The notes: generated by a model not told the origin, from the sequence alone. A stretch of 64,000 nucleotides of DNA from Lacrimispora algidixylanolytica (GCF_003609635.1 NZ_MCIA01000014.1:1-64000); one strand, 5' to 3'. Numbered from the stretch's first letter, positions 45,994 to 55,470 are shown. Translations and numbers: made by a program.

Positions 45994-47340
45994 TTATTTG
46001 GGAACCCGCACTTCCTTCATCAGGAATATAAGGGCAATGATATTTGGCAATGCCATAAGACCATTCCAGATATCAGAAAACTCCCATACAGTCTCAAGTT
46101 TAGCAAGGCAGCCTAAGAACACGGCTCCCAAATAGAGAATGGTATAAATCTTTCCTCTTAAAATCCGTTGCAAGATGTATAAAATATTGCGTTTTTTTAG
46201 GCTTTCCGCCAGATAAGCAGCCGCCTGACGTCCTAGATAATACCAGGCAATGATGGTAGCAAATGCAAAGATTAGCATAGCGCCGGACACAATATACTGT
46301 CCAAGAGGACCAAGTCGTTTGGAAAAACTATAGGCAGTGAGGGCGGCTCCGTCATACCCGGATCCGGCTGCATCTCCTTCTGTCATACAAAGGATTACAA
46401 GTGCTGTCATGGTGCAGATTAAGATAGTATCGAAAAACACTTCAAACATGGCCCACATGCCCTGCTGTTCCGGCGTCGTGTCTTCTGCTGCTCCGTGTAG
46501 CACTGCCATGCTTCCAAGTCCTGCTTCATTGGAAAAAACACCTCTGGATATGCCGTATTGCAGACTTCTGCTGATTCCATAACCAGCAGTTCCTGAGAAA
46601 ATGGAAATGGGCTGAAACGCATCTTTAAAAATACACTGAAAAATATATGGAATTTTATCAAAACAGGACATAATAACCACCATGGAAAACAACATATAGA
46701 TTCCTGCCGATATGGGAATCAAGCGTTCTGAGACAAAAGCAATCCTGCTAATTCCTCCTAAAATCACTAAAAATACCACTCCGGTCAGAAGAACTCCCAT
46801 GGAGGCAGGAGGGATGCCAAAGGAGTATTCCATGGTCTCTGCAATGGAATTTGACTGTACCATACTTCCCATTCCAAGGGATACCATGATACAAAGGAAA
46901 CTATAGACCATTCCAAGAATAGGTTTTTTTAATCCCCGCTCTATGTAAACCATGGGACCACAGACCCAAGCTCCATTATGATCCCGGTAACGGTAACGAA
47001 TGCCAAGCATGGTTTCTGCATAACCTGTCATCATGCCAATAAAAGCCGACACCCACATCCAGAATATGGCTCCAGGTCCTCCAGCCGTGAGAGCCGTTGC
47101 AACTCCGACGATATTACCAGTGCCAATGGTCGCTGCAAGGGCCGTACAAGCCGTCTGGAATTTGGTGACTCCGACTTTTTCGTCGTCTTCCTCCTTTATG
47201 CTTCCAATGGTCTGCATCCACCAAAAAGGTAGTTTTCTAATTTGGAAAAATCCGGTTTTTATGGTATATGTAATTCCAATTCCAAGAAAGAGAATTAGAA
47301 GCCAAGGCCCCCATACGAGTTCGTGTATGCGATGTATCAT
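45994..47340 (-). CDS. Sodium:alanine/glycine symporter (AGCS family)
   Basis: 448 residues with about ten to eleven transmembrane helices. TALAATIGTGNIVGVATALTAGGPGAIFWMWVSAFIGMMTGYAE is the AGCS signature, and GISRGVFSNEAGLGSMAVLHGAA is the second conserved block. It should couple sodium entry to uptake of alanine or glycine. It lies 40 bases upstream of the choloylglycine hydrolase on the same strand, so both may be in one transcript, making glycine released from glycoconjugates a plausible link. Confidence 0.93.
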   Translation of the reverse strand: MIHRIHELVWGPWLLILFLGIGITYTIKTGFFQIRKLPFWWMQTIGSIKEEDDEKVGVTKFQTACTALAATIGTGNIVGVATALTAGGPGAIFWMWVSAFIGMMTGYAETMLGIRYRYRDHNGAWVCGPMVYIERGLKKPILGMVYSFLCIMVSLGMGSMVQSNSIAETMEYSFGIPPASMGVLLTGVVFLVILGGISRIAFVSERLIPISAGIYMLFSMVVIMSCFDKIPYIFQCIFKDAFQPISIFSGTAGYGISRSLQYGISRGVFSNEAGLGSMAVLHGAAEDTTPEQQGMWAMFEVFFDTILICTMTALVILCMTEGDAAGSGYDGAALTAYSFSKRLGPLGQYIVSGAMLIFAFATIIAWYYLGRQAAAYLAESLKKRNILYILQRILRGKIYTILYLGAVFLGCLAKLETVWEFSDIWNGLMALPNIIALIFLMKEVRVPK

Positions 47341-47438
47341 AGAATCATCTCCTGAATGCTTTCCTTAACACATATTCTTTGAAGCTGCATAGTATGAAAA
47401 TTTCCAATGATTTTCGCACAAAATAAAAAATCGTATGG

Positions 47439-47444
47439 TATAAT
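47439..47444 (+). promoter_or_regulatory. Extended -10 promoter of the phospholipase C-like gene
   Basis: TATAAT preceded by TGG, an extended -10 element, about 46 bases upstream of the start codon. The -35 region is poor. Confidence 0.5.
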
Positions 47445-47489
47445 CAAATTATGCGTCATTCTACTTAATAAAAATGCGAGGTGAACAAT

Positions 47490-48473
47490 ATGCCCGGTTT
47501 TACAACCCACTATCTGCTGGGAGTCAAGGTTTTTAGCGATATGCCCAACAATCCTTTAAAGCGCATCATTTCTAAATATCGTTGGCTGTATCAACTTGGT
47601 CTCCAGGGTCCGGATATGTTTTTTTACAATATTCCTATTCTGCGCCACAGGGACTACCGCAACGTTGGTTCCTACATGCATGAAAACCATGTACATGATT
47701 TTTTTGTCACCTGTTTAAGCCATCTCTCCCAGATAGAATCAAGACAACAAAGGGAACAGGCCATTGCCTATATGAGCGGATTCTTCTGCCATTACATCGG
47801 AGACTCTATCTGCCATCCTTACGTTTACGGCAGAATTGAATATGAAGTAAAAAATGCCACCAATTATCACCACGGGCTCCATGCTATGCTGGAGAATGAT
47901 ATTGATGCCCTGCTGCTTATGAAATATAAAAAGAAAAAGCCTTCTCAGTTTAACCAGGCCGCAACCATCTGTTTAAATGGCCAGGAGATGCAGTTTATTT
48001 CTAAATTTCTATCCGGGTGCATCAATGAGACTTATTATCCATTAAATTACCGGAACAATTATCAGGTAACCTCACGAATGGTTCACAGATCCATTCTTGC
48101 CATGCGTCTTGGTTGTCGGACCCTAGCGGATCCCAGCAGCCGAAAGAAGAACAGCATAGAATTTGTGGAATCTCTGTTTCTTCGTACTCCAATTGCTTCA
48201 AAAAAACTGGTAACCGACGCACCCCCGGATGCGGTTGTAACCATGAATCTAAATCATGAGACCTGGAGTAACCCATGGAACCGCAGATTGGCTTCAAACG
48301 CTTCATTCCCAGAACTTTTCCATCTAACCATGATGAAATGCGGAGATGCATTCTATCTTCTTAATGAAGAGTTAAGTTCTCCCATTCCTTTAAAGAATTT
48401 AGACCACAACAGGTTATTAAAAGAACTTGGAAATTATTCTTACCACAGCGGTCTTGCTGTGGATCAAGATTAA
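47490..48473 (+). CDS. Zinc-dependent phospholipase C-like protein (PF00882 type)
   Basis: 327 residues from ATG 47490, which follows GAGGTG; an in-frame GTG at 47481 overlaps that site. The N-terminal PGFTTHYLLGVKVF, LGLQGPDMFFY, HENHVHDFF, SGFFCHYIGDSICHPYVYGRIEYEV and YHHGLHAMLENDID match the zinc-ligand pattern of zinc-dependent phospholipase C/S1-P1 nuclease-like proteins. It lacks a signal peptide, unlike secreted alpha-toxin. It is therefore probably an intracellular member of unknown substrate, common in clostridia. It ends at a strong terminator. Confidence 0.85.
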   Translation: MPGFTTHYLLGVKVFSDMPNNPLKRIISKYRWLYQLGLQGPDMFFYNIPILRHRDYRNVGSYMHENHVHDFFVTCLSHLSQIESRQQREQAIAYMSGFFCHYIGDSICHPYVYGRIEYEVKNATNYHHGLHAMLENDIDALLLMKYKKKKPSQFNQAATICLNGQEMQFISKFLSGCINETYYPLNYRNNYQVTSRMVHRSILAMRLGCRTLADPSSRKKNSIEFVESLFLRTPIASKKLVTDAPPDAVVTMNLNHETWSNPWNRRLASNASFPELFHLTMMKCGDAFYLLNEELSSPIPLKNLDHNRLLKELGNYSYHSGLAVDQD

Positions 48474-48479
48474 ATGGCA

Positions 48480-48537
48480 ACATAAAAACACGTCTTGACT
48501 GGGTGCCAATGGCCCCGTTCAAGACGTGTTTTTATGT
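48480..48537 (+). terminator. Strong terminator after the phospholipase C-like gene
   Basis: A 19-bp stem (48480-48498 with 48519-48537) with T-runs on both strands. It could also stop minus-strand transcripts from the lipoprotein gene ending at 48615. Confidence 0.9.
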
Positions 48538-48614
48538 AATATATTTCATTCTTTTGATTCAATGTCATATGGAATCTCAGTTACAGTAGATTCTTATATC
48601 TCAAGACAAACTTC

Positions 48615-49238
48615 TCATTTCGATGGTGCAGATGTCTCTGTTTCCTTTTGAACTTTTGTTTCCGTTACTTCTTCCGATGATTTTTCCTCTGTATCTTCCT
48701 CATCGGCAACCGTTGTCTCCATAACCTCGGCACCTTCTTTGGGAACGATAGTCTGATTAGATCCCTTTGGAATGTCCATATCCACCAGCCAGTACTTATT
48801 CTCTTTCATAGTGTAGTCAGGCATTACAATCAGCTTTAAGTCATACTCTTTAAAAAAACCGCCAAAAGAGGTATCGCTTGATTTCTCATAGGAGAAATCC
48901 TGGGTTGCCACTTCGTCATTTAAAAACTTAACAGCAGCATTGGCAAATTCCACCGCCTGATCCGGGGTTGTCCCGTGTTTTACCATCAGCGTCATATTCA
49001 TGGTCTTTTTTTCCTTATCCAAGTCATAATTCACGCTCAAGGCCATGGGATACTGCTCGTTCTCTACAAATTCCTCATCAATATCAGTGTTAATCTGGGT
49101 CCAATCCAGTTGAATGCCCTTTTGTGTTTCGAAAACCGGCTCTGCCGGACCTCCTGATGCAAGAATATTGCTTTTTGTACAACCGGTTAATAACATGGCT
49201 GACACAGCAAATATCATGATTGTTTTGTTCTTCATCAT
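48615..49238 (-). CDS. Uncharacterised lipoprotein
   Basis: 207 residues from ATG 49238 (the next codon, ATG 49235, is 8 bases after GGAGG and equally possible). The signal ends in MLLTGC, a lipobox with the modified Cys about residue 20. The mature part has a beta-rich domain (YPMALSVNYDLDKEKKTMNMTLMVKHGTTPDQAVEFANAAVKFLND) and a long acidic, Thr/Glu-rich tail (TTVADEEDTEEKSSEEVTETK) likely to span the wall. No known family was recognised. It is transcribed alone between the rfb operon and the phospholipase C-like gene. Confidence 0.8.
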   Translation of the reverse strand: MMKNKTIMIFAVSAMLLTGCTKSNILASGGPAEPVFETQKGIQLDWTQINTDIDEEFVENEQYPMALSVNYDLDKEKKTMNMTLMVKHGTTPDQAVEFANAAVKFLNDEVATQDFSYEKSSDTSFGGFFKEYDLKLIVMPDYTMKENKYWLVDMDIPKGSNQTIVPKEGAEVMETTVADEEDTEEKSSEEVTETKVQKETETSAPSK

Positions 49239-49342
49239 AATTTCCTCCTTCTTGAACAAATTACATTATAGCGGATACGCTGTTTTTTTAGTAGTAGTTT
49301 TGGAAAAAAGTCAGAAAATCTTCACAATTGCATCCAAATTTT

Positions 49343-49384
49343 ACTGGCATGGATCCCTTCTTTTACCTAGGAATCCATGCCAGT
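49343..49384 (-). terminator. Hairpin at the end of the rfb-licD operon
   Basis: ACTGGCATGGAT (49343-49354) pairs perfectly with 49373-49384, plus an inner CCT/AGG. It lies 16 bases past the licD stop. Neither strand has a good U-tract, so it may be an imperfect terminator. Confidence 0.55.
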
Positions 49385-49400
49385 CCATTTAAACTGCTAT

Positions 49401-50243
49401 TTATTGGTCAAAAATCTGTATTTCCGTACTGGAGTGAGTGGGGTGCTGCATGTCTTTGGGAGGCAGCTTTTTATAGTCTCCATAAACCCAGGTCAGGACC
49501 TCATGCCAGCCCTTAGGGGCCATAAGCTTCGTATCTTCAAATTCTAAGTCCACCGTTTCCTCACACCATTCTTTTTGTAAGGTCACATAAAGATAGTCTG
49601 GCTGGTAATTGCTGTAATAACGAAGTCTGCTTTTCCCCTTCCGATCTTTTACTGCAGCCATATGCTGAAGTTTTCCTATCACGTTCATAGGAATGAGTTT
49701 TCCTAAGAGAGCAAGCATTCCCACACAGATCTTATTGGTCAGGCTGTATTTTGAAAAATCCAACCGGTAGCGGTGACCCATTGCCAGTCCATAGATTACG
49801 GTATGAAGAAGTAAGGTCCATGTGGAAGCGGCCTTCTTCTCTGGCAGCTCGTCAATGATAAACAAATCCACCCACAGATGATTCAGCTTTCCCTCATAAT
49901 ACTCCATCTCTTTGGTGTCCTCATGGGTTTTGCTGTTTTTATAAAGGATTCTTGGAGTAAAGTCATAAAATGCTTTGCCTCCTCTTAAATCCTTTGGCTC
50001 TAAAAGCTCCATCGTCTCTGGAAGCTCCCGGCGTACTACCTTTACAAATGCCTCGTAATTAGATCGGGTAAATGCTACATCTGCATCATCATCCCAGGGA
50101 ATAAAGCCTTTATGCCTTACCGCCCCAAGAAGTGTTCCAGCATCCAAAAGGTATTTGATCCGGTATTTCCGGCAGATGCGGTCAATCTCTTTTAATATGG
50201 AAAGATTGGCATGATGAACCTTTGATAAATCATATTCTTCCAT
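49401..50243 (-). CDS. licD: LicD-family nucleotidyltransferase/phosphotransferase
   Basis: 280 residues. The nucleotidyltransferase-fold core reads YLLDAGTLLGAVRHKGFIPWDDDADV, whose DDDAD holds the metal-binding aspartates; YEGKLNHLWVDLFIIDELPE follows. LicD enzymes move phosphocholine or a similar group onto surface glycans (teichoic acid or lipopolysaccharide-like polymers). It is last in the rfb operon, 24 bases after rfbH. The exact group and acceptor are not given by the sequence. Confidence 0.88.
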   Translation of the reverse strand: MEEYDLSKVHHANLSILKEIDRICRKYRIKYLLDAGTLLGAVRHKGFIPWDDDADVAFTRSNYEAFVKVVRRELPETMELLEPKDLRGGKAFYDFTPRILYKNSKTHEDTKEMEYYEGKLNHLWVDLFIIDELPEKKAASTWTLLLHTVIYGLAMGHRYRLDFSKYSLTNKICVGMLALLGKLIPMNVIGKLQHMAAVKDRKGKSRLRYYSNYQPDYLYVTLQKEWCEETVDLEFEDTKLMAPKGWHEVLTWVYGDYKKLPPKDMQHPTHSSTEIQIFDQ

Positions 50244-50267
50244 GTTATCTCCATTCTGCCTGTAACT

Positions 50268-51608
50268 CTACTGCCTTACTGCTTCTTTGATGACCTTTGC
50301 CATATAATCGATCATCTCGTCCGTCATTCCAGGATATACACCAATCCAGAAGGTATCCATCATAATGCGGTCTGTATTCTTAAGTTCTCCTACTATACGA
50401 AAACCTTCGTTTGCTTCTCTCATCTGATCAAAACAAGGATGCTTTGTTAAGTTTCCTGCAAACAGCATTCTTGTCTGAACGCCCTTTGATTCCACGTACT
50501 GCACCACTTTATTCCGGTCCACTCCTTCTTTACAGGTGATTAAGAAACCAAACCAGCTTGGCTTTGAATTTGGACATGCCTCAGGAAGAATCAGCTTATC
50601 AGACACCGCTTTGACTCCTTCATAAAGACGGTCAAAGTTATAACGTCTACGTTCTACAAAGGAAGGAAATTTATCAAGCTGGGCACAACCAATAGCTGCC
50701 TGCATATCTGTGGTCTTTAAGTTGTAGCCAAAATGAGAATACACATATTTGTGGTCATACCCAACTGGAAGTTGTCCGTACTGACGGTCAAAGCGGTGTC
50801 CGCATAAGTTGTCCGTACCAGACGGGCAAACACAGTCACGTCCCCAGTCACGGAAGGAACGAATGATCTTGTTTAACAAAGAATTGCTGGTGTAAACAGC
50901 GCCGCCCTCTCCCATGGTCATGTGATGAGGGGGGTAAAAGCTTGAGGTGCCGATATCTCCGATGGTTCCGGAAAAACGCTCTTCTCCGTCAATGGTATAC
51001 TTCGTTCCCAGAGCGTCACAGTTATCTTCAACCAGCCATAAGTTGTATTTATCACAAAATGCCTTAACTGCAGTAAGGTCATATGGATTACCAAGGGTAT
51101 GGGCAATCATGACCGCCTTTGTTTTCTCAGAGTATGCGGCCTCTAGCATAGTTACATCAATGTTATACTGAGGAATGGTCACATCTACGAATACAGGAAC
51201 TGCTCCGTACTGAATGATTGGATTAACGGTTGTAGGAAAACCTGCTGCCACAGTTATGACTTCATCTCCACGTTTGATCTGACGCTCTTTTAAAAGTGGG
51301 GAGGTGAGTGTCATAAATGCCAGTAAATTAGCGGAAGAACCGGAATTAACAAGGGAACAGAAGCGGACATTTAAGTACTTTGCAAACTTCTTCTCAAATT
51401 CATCGGTATAGTGTCCTGAAGTAAGCCAAAACTCCAGTGAACTGTCTACTAAGTTTACCATCTCTTTATGATCATAGACACGAGAAGCATAGGAAATCCG
51501 ATCTCCCTCTTCAAATGTTTTTTTCTGATTATGGAATGTATCACAATATTCTTTTACCAGCTCCAGAATTTCTTCTCTGGACTGTTTTTCTGTTTTGTTT
51601 TCAAACAT
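50268..51608 (-). CDS. rfbH: CDP-6-deoxy-D-xylo-4-hexulose-3-dehydrase (E1)
   Basis: 446 residues, DegT/DnrJ/EryC1 fold. In E1 enzymes the PLP-binding lysine is replaced by histidine; here the segment reads SFYPPHHMTMGEGGAV, consistent with that. A cysteine cluster for the [2Fe-2S] centre follows (RDCVCPSGTDNLCGHRFD). With an E3-type reductase it removes the C3 hydroxyl of CDP-4-keto-6-deoxyglucose, giving the 3,6-dideoxy intermediate. 20-base gap from rfbG. No reductase partner gene was found in the window. Confidence 0.93.
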   Translation of the reverse strand: MFENKTEKQSREEILELVKEYCDTFHNQKKTFEEGDRISYASRVYDHKEMVNLVDSSLEFWLTSGHYTDEFEKKFAKYLNVRFCSLVNSGSSANLLAFMTLTSPLLKERQIKRGDEVITVAAGFPTTVNPIIQYGAVPVFVDVTIPQYNIDVTMLEAAYSEKTKAVMIAHTLGNPYDLTAVKAFCDKYNLWLVEDNCDALGTKYTIDGEERFSGTIGDIGTSSFYPPHHMTMGEGGAVYTSNSLLNKIIRSFRDWGRDCVCPSGTDNLCGHRFDRQYGQLPVGYDHKYVYSHFGYNLKTTDMQAAIGCAQLDKFPSFVERRRYNFDRLYEGVKAVSDKLILPEACPNSKPSWFGFLITCKEGVDRNKVVQYVESKGVQTRMLFAGNLTKHPCFDQMREANEGFRIVGELKNTDRIMMDTFWIGVYPGMTDEMIDYMAKVIKEAVRQ

Positions 51609-51628
51609 AATATATTCTCCTTTTGGTT

Positions 51629-52708
51629 CTATTCATGAAAAAAATTTTTAATTTGTTGGTCCATCACTTTTAGCATATCTTCACCTTCTAGATATGCTTT
51701 CGCCCACTGGACTGTTTTTTCTACAGCTTCTTTTACTCCATATCTGGGAGCCCAGCCAAAGACATTCTTGATTCTGGAACAATCCAGCTTTAAAAAGTTG
51801 GCTTCATGAGGGCCTCCTTCGTAACGGTTTACCCAACGAAGTCCCTCTCCCCATGCCTCACAGAAGATATCTGCCAAGTTACCAGTGGTTACGCAGTCCC
51901 TATCATCCGGGCCTACGTTATAGTATCCCTGAAATTTTATATCTTCATACTGCTTCATGGCAATCGTCATATAAACGGCTAAGGGTTCCAGCACGTGCTG
52001 ATATGGCCTTGTGGAATGAGGATTTCTTAAAACGATCTCCTGCTTACTGGAAGCGGCTCGGATACAGTCCGGGATAATACGATCGTTGGCAAAATCTCCA
52101 CCGCCGATTACATTGCCGGCGCGGGATGTGGATATCCTTGTTTCTCCCTGAGAAAAAAAGGACTTTGCATAGCTGTGGGTCACTAACTCTGAGCAGGATT
52201 TACTATTGGAATAAGGATCATAACCATCAAGCGGATCGCTCTCTCGGTATCCATACTCCCACTCTTTATTTTCATACACCTTATCGGTGGTTACATTCAA
52301 AAAGGATTTTACAGATGGTGTCAGGCGCACACATTCTAAAATATGAACGGTACCCATCACATTGGTTTCGTAGGTGTAGACTGGCTCCTTGTAAGAATCC
52401 CGCACGATGGGTTGAGCCGCCAGATGAAAGACAATCTCCGGTTTGGTCTCTTCAAATACTTTCTTTAAATGATCCAAATCACGGATATCACCAATCACGG
52501 AATGCATCTCATCGGAAAGCCCTGTCACGTCAAAGAGACTGGGATCCGTGGGGGGCTCTAAGGAGTAACCTGTGACGACTGCACCTGCTTTTATGAGCAT
52601 CCGGCTGAGCCAAGAGCCTTTAAATCCTGTATGGCCTGTTATAAGAACATTCTTTCCTTTATAAAACTCAGAAAATTCTTCCCATTTTATACTTGTCCAA
52701 TCTGTCAT
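51629..52708 (-). CDS. rfbG: CDP-glucose 4,6-dehydratase
   Basis: 359 residues, extended short-chain dehydrogenase fold. The NAD-binding loop is GHTGFKGSWLSRML, and YGYRESDPLDGYDPYSNSKSCSE holds the catalytic Tyr-xxx-Lys. It converts CDP-glucose to CDP-4-keto-6-deoxyglucose. The start is 1 base after the rfbF stop, so the pair is translationally coupled. Confidence 0.94.
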   Translation of the reverse strand: MTDWTSIKWEEFSEFYKGKNVLITGHTGFKGSWLSRMLIKAGAVVTGYSLEPPTDPSLFDVTGLSDEMHSVIGDIRDLDHLKKVFEETKPEIVFHLAAQPIVRDSYKEPVYTYETNVMGTVHILECVRLTPSVKSFLNVTTDKVYENKEWEYGYRESDPLDGYDPYSNSKSCSELVTHSYAKSFFSQGETRISTSRAGNVIGGGDFANDRIIPDCIRAASSKQEIVLRNPHSTRPYQHVLEPLAVYMTIAMKQYEDIKFQGYYNVGPDDRDCVTTGNLADIFCEAWGEGLRWVNRYEGGPHEANFLKLDCSRIKNVFGWAPRYGVKEAVEKTVQWAKAYLEGEDMLKVMDQQIKNFFHE

Positions 52709-52709
52709 A

Positions 52710-53486
52710 TTAATTCTCCCAAATCTTCCAAGGAGCCTTGCCAGACTGCCATAGGTCTTCTAGTTTCTTCATCTCTCGCTGCGTATCCATACACTGCCAA
52801 AAGCCGTTATGGTGGAAGCTCATAAGTTGGCCTTCCTGTGCCAATCTCTGGAGAGGCTCCTGTTCTAGGATTGTGGCATCATCTTTAATATAAGAAAAGA
52901 TATCTGGATTTAAGACCATGAAACCGCCGTTGATTAAGCTGGCATCTGTCTCTGCCTTTTCCCGGAAGGAATTGACCACATTTTCTTCATTGATATCCAA
53001 AACTCCTTTTAACTGTGCGATATTAACCGTTGTCATGGTTGCTGTCTTTCCATGGCTCTTATGGAAGTCAAGGAGGTTATCTAAGTCCACATCGCAGACT
53101 CCATCACCATAGGTAAGCATAAAAGGTTCATTCCCGATATAAGGCTGAATGCGCTTGATTCTGCCTCCGGTCATGGTATTAAGACCAGTATCTACAAGGG
53201 TTACTTTCCATGGCTCTGAATAATTATTATGTACCTCCATACTGTTATTGGTGAGATCAAAGGTAACATCTGAGGTATGAAGGAAATAATCTGCAAAAAA
53301 CTCTTTTACCACGTATTGCTTATATCCAAGGCAGATTACAAAATCGTGAAATCCATATTGGGAATAATATTTCATAATATGCCATAAAATAGGTCTTTCC
53401 CCGATCTCGATCATTGGCTTTGGTTTTAAATGACTCTGCTCACTGATCCGAGTTCCAAGACCTCCTGCTAACAATACTACTTTCAT
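52710..53486 (-). CDS. rfbF: Glucose-1-phosphate cytidylyltransferase
   Basis: 258 residues. The nucleotide-binding GGLGTRISEQSHLKPKPMIEIGERPILWHIMKYY is family-defining, with the catalytic Lys in KPKPM; YGDGVCDVD carries the metal-binding Asp. It makes CDP-glucose, the first step towards CDP-3,6-dideoxyhexoses. 16 bases after the glycosyltransferase gene. Confidence 0.95.
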   Translation of the reverse strand: MKVVLLAGGLGTRISEQSHLKPKPMIEIGERPILWHIMKYYSQYGFHDFVICLGYKQYVVKEFFADYFLHTSDVTFDLTNNSMEVHNNYSEPWKVTLVDTGLNTMTGGRIKRIQPYIGNEPFMLTYGDGVCDVDLDNLLDFHKSHGKTATMTTVNIAQLKGVLDINEENVVNSFREKAETDASLINGGFMVLNPDIFSYIKDDATILEQEPLQRLAQEGQLMSFHHNGFWQCMDTQREMKKLEDLWQSGKAPWKIWEN

Positions 53487-53502
53487 ATTCTGATCCTCCT
53501 GT

Positions 53503-54285
53503 TTATTCGTATTCTTTATAGGCCTTCTGGTAAAAGTGCATGAGTACCTTCACAACAGGTTTGGGCCATATTCTTTTGAACATCTCTGCTTCTTCCCTTG
53601 CGCGGCTGTTATCAGCGATACACGCTTTTGTAGTGGCCTCCTGGTGGACGCGGTAGAACATCAGAGGTCTTTCTTCACAGACAAAGCGACCTGAAAGATA
53701 AGACAGCTTATAAAGGGTATCCCAGTCCAGTGCAAATCGGTAGGGAGATGTAAATAATGGTTCTCCCAGCCGTTCTTTATTATAAGCACATACTGGACAA
53801 CAGATGGAGTTGCCAAATAGTAAGATGCTTCTTTTCACAAAGGACAAATGGCTAATTGCCTTTAGTCGAAGAGGAAGGCGAAGGATTCGTTTGATAAACT
53901 CAACCGCTTCAAAGCGAGCCAGTTTATCATCCTTAATGACTGCATAACCTCCAGTAAAAAGGGTCATGTCAGGATACTTTTTCTCATACTTCAAAAGTGT
54001 CTCAACATAATCCTTCTGATATAAATCATCCTGATGGGCGATGGTAACGAAACGGGAATCAGCCTTATGATAGGCATAATTCCAGTCATCTCTTATATTA
54101 CTTTCCCCATGCCTGATAAACATGGGAATATGGTACTTCTCACACAGTTCTTTGATATGAGGACTGGGTGTAGATGTACACAGTATAATATCTGATTTCA
54201 TAGTCTGAGCCTGTAACGAACGAATACAGGATTCCAGATAGGGGGAATCCTTATAGGCACAGATTGCAAATGAGTGTAATTTCAT
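53503..54285 (-). CDS. Family 2 glycosyltransferase
   Basis: 260 residues from ATG 54285, with AGAGGAT upstream; the longer frame to 54351 starts in the promoter region. GT-A fold: FAICAYKDSPYLESCIRSLQAQTM at the N-terminus and TIAHQDDLYQKDYVETLL with the metal-binding HQDD. It would add a sugar, plausibly the dideoxyhexose or a neighbouring residue, to a surface glycan. First gene of the operon with rfbF, rfbG, rfbH and licD. Confidence 0.88.
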   Translation of the reverse strand: MKLHSFAICAYKDSPYLESCIRSLQAQTMKSDIILCTSTPSPHIKELCEKYHIPMFIRHGESNIRDDWNYAYHKADSRFVTIAHQDDLYQKDYVETLLKYEKKYPDMTLFTGGYAVIKDDKLARFEAVEFIKRILRLPLRLKAISHLSFVKRSILLFGNSICCPVCAYNKERLGEPLFTSPYRFALDWDTLYKLSYLSGRFVCEERPLMFYRVHQEATTKACIADNSRAREEAEMFKRIWPKPVVKVLMHFYQKAYKEYE

Positions 54286-54381
54286 ATTATAATCCTCTGA
54301 TAATGCTTGTTTTTGTCTGGCTATGATTATACCATAAAAGATACAAAACATTCCACCATATTCATTATATTGAAAGAATTT

Positions 54382-54423
54382 GCCCCCGCCAGCCAGTATC
54401 TTTAGATACCTGCCGGCGGGGGC
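54382..54423 (-). terminator. GC-rich hairpin after the M42 aminopeptidase gene
   Basis: GCCCCCGCC (54382-54390) pairs with GGCGGGGGC (54415-54423), with an inner GTATC/GATAC stem. The minus strand continues AAATTCTTTC, a weak U-tract. Confidence 0.65.
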
Positions 54424-54444
54424 GTCTGCATTATTGTTTCATTC

Positions 54445-55470
54445 TTATCGCTCGATATATGCTTTTATCAGCTTTAATGTCTGTTCCATTCCATCTATAT
54501 GAGTTCTTTCTGTTCCGTGTGAAGCATGGACGCCCTGTCCAATTAATGCTCCCCTAATATCATTTCCACCCCGGATGGCTGCCCCTACATCAGATCCATA
54601 ATGAGGGAACACATCAACGGCATGGCCAATGTTATGCTCTTTTGCAAGAGAGATTAAACGGCTGGTCATCTCATAATCATAAGGTCCGCTGGAATCCTGG
54701 GCGCAGATGGAAACCTTATGCTCGCTTCCCGTCAAATCATCTCCAAGTGCACCCATGTCCACAGCGATGAATTCTTCTATATCTTCCGGAATAAAGCTTG
54801 CACCAAAGCCTACCTCTTCATAATTACTGATTACAAGCTTTAAGGTTCTCTTTGGAAGAGCGCCAGAAAGGGAAATGTCCCTAAGTACACCAAGAAGAAC
54901 TGCCACGGAGGCTTTGTCATCTAAATGGCGGGATTTTATATAGCCGCTTTTTGTATGGACGAACATAGGGTCAAAACTGATATAATCCCCTGTTGATATC
55001 TCAAGATCTATTATATCTTTCGGGCTATCAACCAGCTCATCTAAGCGCACTTCCATATTCTTTGCCTTACGTTCCAGGGTTTTAGCATTGTCATAGGTAT
55101 GAACCGACGGCTCCTTCGTTAGTATGGTGCCTGTATAGGTTTTTCCTGTTCTTGTATGGACCTTACAGTACATGCCTTCAATGCTTTCCATCATAAATCC
55201 GCCTACTAAAACAATGTTTAATCTTCCCTCTGGGGTGATAGAACGTATCATGGCGCCCAAGGTATCCACATGAGCGGACAGTCCTAATACTTCCTTGGTT
55301 TGTCCAGGAACCTCAATGATTAAGCCGCCTTTTCGATTGTAAGTTGAGGAATAACCAAATGACTTTGCTTCCTCTTCAACTGCCTTTAATACTTCTTTGG
55401 TATAGCCACTGGGGCTTGGAATATTTACGATCTTCTCCAAAATTTCAGTCACGTATGTCATGGTTTCCAT
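54445..55470 (-). CDS. M42-family metallo-aminopeptidase
   Basis: 341 residues. Zinc ligands and catalytic residues of M42 are visible. They are LSAHVDTLGAM (His 67, Asp 69), KSRHLDDKASV (bridging Asp), SNYEEVGFGAS (base Glu and ligand Glu), AVDMGALGDD and GVHASHGTERTH. It is cytoplasmic and probably forms the tetrahedral dodecamer typical of the family, trimming short peptides; some relatives are annotated as endoglucanases in error. AAGG lies 9 bases before the ATG. Monocistronic. Confidence 0.92.
   Translation of the reverse strand: METMTYVTEILEKIVNIPSPSGYTKEVLKAVEEEAKSFGYSSTYNRKGGLIIEVPGQTKEVLGLSAHVDTLGAMIRSITPEGRLNIVLVGGFMMESIEGMYCKVHTRTGKTYTGTILTKEPSVHTYDNAKTLERKAKNMEVRLDELVDSPKDIIDLEISTGDYISFDPMFVHTKSGYIKSRHLDDKASVAVLLGVLRDISLSGALPKRTLKLVISNYEEVGFGASFIPEDIEEFIAVDMGALGDDLTGSEHKVSICAQDSSGPYDYEMTSRLISLAKEHNIGHAVDVFPHYGSDVGAAIRGGNDIRGALIGQGVHASHGTERTHIDGMEQTLKLIKAYIER

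Noticed and set aside
48022-48351. 109-codon minus-strand frame inside the phospholipase C-like gene
   Set aside because: Antisense to a recognisable zinc-enzyme coding region, no ribosome-binding site.
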